Assembly: GCF_031921685.1 (NCBI RefSeq)
Contig: NZ_JAPDHU010000001.1
Span: 1,612,001 to 1,676,000 of the forward strand
Length of the DNA stretch: 64,000 nucleotides
Direction of reading: 5' to 3'
Source: Terripilifer sp031921685
Lineage (GTDB): Bacteria > Pseudomonadota > Alphaproteobacteria > Rhizobiales > Beijerinckiaceae
The translations under genes and the position numbers were made by a program. The notes beneath the pieces were generated by a model. It was not told where the DNA came from, made no database searches, and saw only the letters and a program-made list of their open reading frames with translations. This document shows, in pieces, positions 62,205 through 64,000 of this stretch (its first letter is position 1; every line of letters starts with the position of its first letter).

Positions 62205-63170
62205 TTATAAGACGTCGCCCCAGTCGAGCCGTCGCGCCACCTTGAAGGCGTCGCCGTCGCGGCGGGTCAGCAATTGATCGCGCAGGCTGCCGTCTGATAC
62301 GCAGAGTTTCAGGCGCACGCGGCCGCTCGCCGTCTGCGGCGGGGCCAGCACGCGTGCCGCCGCGGCTTCGCGCGCGGGATGGCGTGAGGCGGCGATGAAG
62401 ATGAACTTCTCGTCTTCCCACGGCACGTCGCCGCTCTTGGCCAGCCGGTGCAGGCGCGAGCGCGCGACGCGGCGCGCGAAATGGCACCAGTCGGGCGCAA
62501 TGAGCGGGCAGGGCTCTTGATGCGGGCAGGGCGCGATGAGATGGGCGCCTCGCGCGAGCAGTTGGGTGCGGGCGGCGAGAATGCGCTGCCAGCCGGCCGG
62601 TGTGCCGGGCTCGATGATAACAAGCATATCGCCAGTGAGCGCCCACAGGCGATCGACCAACGGTTCGATCTCAGCCGGCGGCAGTTCGTCGAGCACATAA
62701 GCCAGCGTCACGAGATCGGCGGCGGCGAGGTCCGGCCAGCGGCCGGTGACATCGGCGGAGAGATAAGTGCTCGCCACCGGTGCGGCGTGACGGGCGAGAT
62801 CGGTACCGATCGCGTGGATCGCCGGGCTTGCTTCCAGCAAAGTGGCTTGCGCAAGATGCGGCCAGCAATCCCGCGTCGCCCACAAGGCCGTGCCGGGGCC
62901 AGCGCCGACGTCGATCAGCGAGCGTGGCGCAAAATCGCCGCGCGCCTCTTCCACCGCCGTGAAACTGGCGCGCACCGCCGCATAGGTCGCCGGCAGGCGC
63001 GTCGCCAGATAGGCTTTTGCCGCCAGATCGTCGGCGAGATGCAGCCGGCCGTCGCGGGTCTCGGCACGATAGCGCCGCGACAAGGTCTCCGCCGCCTGTT
63101 TCAGCGTGGCAAGCGGCACGCCCTCGAGCAGGGTATCGACCGCCTGGCGCAGCGCGGCGGGCAGTTCCAT
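62205..63170 (-). CDS. Rsm22/METTL17-family methyltransferase-like protein with Fe-S cysteines
   Basis: This 321-residue protein has a SAM-binding Rossmann fold (SLIDVGAGPGTALWA at 84-98) and matches the Rsm22 family associated with the small ribosomal subunit. It carries Cys215, Cys221 and Cys229 (CPHQEPCPLIAPDWC, spacing CX5CX7C) and Cys290 (RLKLCVSDG). This four-cysteine arrangement is the one reported to hold an iron-sulfur cluster in mitochondrial METTL17. The conserved WEDEKF follows. It likely assists small-subunit assembly. Start chosen at MELPAALRQ. Confidence 0.88.
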   Translation of the reverse strand: MELPAALRQAVDTLLEGVPLATLKQAAETLSRRYRAETRDGRLHLADDLAAKAYLATRLPATYAAVRASFTAVEEARGDFAPRSLIDVGAGPGTALWATRDCWPHLAQATLLEASPAIHAIGTDLARHAAPVASTYLSADVTGRWPDLAAADLVTLAYVLDELPPAEIEPLVDRLWALTGDMLVIIEPGTPAGWQRILAARTQLLARGAHLIAPCPHQEPCPLIAPDWCHFARRVARSRLHRLAKSGDVPWEDEKFIFIAASRHPAREAAAARVLAPPQTASGRVRLKLCVSDGSLRDQLLTRRDGDAFKVARRLDWGDVL

Positions 63171-63198
63171 GTCGTTTCAGTCCTTGTCGCCCGTTCGA

Positions 63199-64000
63199 TC
63201 AGCGTCCGGCCTGCGCCTTGCGCTTCACCGCATCGGCGCGGTTCTCGATGGCGCGCAGATAATCCGGGTTCAGCTTGATCGCCCGATCATAGTTTTCGAT
63301 GGCGCGGTCATAGTCGCCTTTGCGGAAATAAGCGAGGCCACGGTTGTTATAGGCCAGCGCGTAATTCGGATTGATGCGGATCGCCTGATCGTAATCCATA
63401 ATGGCGCGATCCTGATCGCCCTTACGGCTGTAGATGAGGCCGCGATTGTTATAGGCGATGACGTAGTCGGGCTTGTGATTGATGGCCTGATCGTAGTCCT
63501 GCAAGGCCTGATCGCTCTGGCTCTGATTGTTGTAGGCGATGCCGCGATTGTAGAAGGCCTTGGTGAGATCATCCTGCGGCGGTCGAACGGCGCTTATGAC
63601 GCCGCTGCAGCCTTGAATCGTCTGTTCGTCGCTCGAAGCATTGCTGTTGCACAAGGCTCTGAGCTGGCCGTAATTCTGCGGAATATCGCCGACGGCGGCG
63701 GCTTCGCGCAGCTTCACGGTTTCAGCGCGATTATCCGTGGCTTTCTGATATTCGGGCTGAATGCGCAGGGCCTGTTCGAAATCCTCCAAGGCGCGATTGA
63801 AATCGCTCTTGTTCTGATAGCTGATGCCGCGATTGTTGAAAGCCAGCGCATAGTCGGGCTTCAACCGGATCGCTTCGCTATAGTCGCCGACGGCCCGGTC
63901 ATAGTCCGCCTTGCGATTATAGGCATAACCGCGATTGTTGTAGGTGATCGCCATGTCGCCGGCGGAGACATTCGCGGCGGCGGCGATCACGCCATTGCAG
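63199..64000 (-). CDS. TPR-repeat protein (5' partial)
   Basis: The frame continues beyond the right edge (CNGV before the GTG at 63990). The visible 266 residues contain about seven TPR units with consensus YNNRGxAYxxKxDYDRAIxDYDQAIRLxPDYxxAY. Two halves appear duplicated. Each half opens with a Cys-Asn-Gly-Val or Cys-Ser-Gly-Val motif (CNGVIAA and CSGVISA) followed by 15-20 residues and a TPR run. Likely a periplasmic or cytoplasmic interaction scaffold; partner unknown. Confidence 0.85.
   Translation of the reverse strand, partial: CNGVIAAAANVSAGDMAITYNNRGYAYNRKADYDRAVGDYSEAIRLKPDYALAFNNRGISYQNKSDFNRALEDFEQALRIQPEYQKATDNRAETVKLREAAAVGDIPQNYGQLRALCNSNASSDEQTIQGCSGVISAVRPPQDDLTKAFYNRGIAYNNQSQSDQALQDYDQAINHKPDYVIAYNNRGLIYSRKGDQDRAIMDYDQAIRINPNYALAYNNRGLAYFRKGDYDRAIENYDRAIKLNPDYLRAIENRADAVKRKAQAGR

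Overview
The window is high-GC chromosomal DNA from an alphaproteobacterium, most likely of the order Hyphomicrobiales (Rhizobiales). This rests on core gene order and protein type: secA followed by a parvulin PPIase and argJ; bolA / J-domain protein / cobS / cobT / rpmB / DUF3108; and SUV3-like helicase / S4 protein / fdxA / carD. The small secreted proteins and the intergenic repeats are also Rhizobiales-like. I cannot fix the genus. I see no prophage, insertion sequence or CRISPR array.

Layout. 0-2 kb: the tail of an unknown Pro/Ala-rich protein, a small secreted protein and a LysR regulator. 2.1-4.8 kb: a catabolic operon of a fumarylacetoacetate-hydrolase-family enzyme, an amidohydrolase and a TctC/Bug-type binding protein. 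4.8-12 kb: secA, a parvulin-type PPIase, argJ and an acyl-CoA ligase. 12-20 kb: FAD monooxygenase, VOC protein, GNAT protein, CobW-type GTPase, D-Ala-D-Ala carboxypeptidase and thiolase. 20-34 kb: the conserved core with aerobic cobaltochelatase cobS/cobT, rpmB, helicase, fdxA, carD and an M48 protease. 34-38 kb: an SGNH/MBOAT acylation pair, a nuclease-like protein and tRNA-Arg(CCT). 38-41.7 kb: a chromate-resistance operon (superoxide dismutase, rhodanese-ChrB, ChrA). 41.8-48.8 kb: an aromatic-acid catabolic cluster. 48.9-52.3 kb: a two-component system flanked by small membrane proteins. 52.3-62 kb: a second aromatic catabolic region. 62-64 kb: an Rsm22/METTL17-type protein and a TPR protein cut by the window edge.

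How the parts work together. Three separate catabolic loci each combine LysR regulator(s), a TctC/Bug periplasmic binding protein without TctA/TctB partners, and oxygenases, hydrolases or decarboxylases for aromatic-type acids. The chr operon is the most unusual locus. Two leader sequences, one ahead of chrC and one ahead of chrB, share a 17-nt block and can fold into the same hairpin/pseudoknot shape. Their stem sequences differ but the pairing is kept, so they are candidate paired cis-regulatory RNAs. Other notable points are a CarD protein with a long histone-H1-like tail, four related ~135-155 bp inverted-repeat elements, paired ATAG-N7-CTAT boxes, and a possible small RNA upstream of carD.
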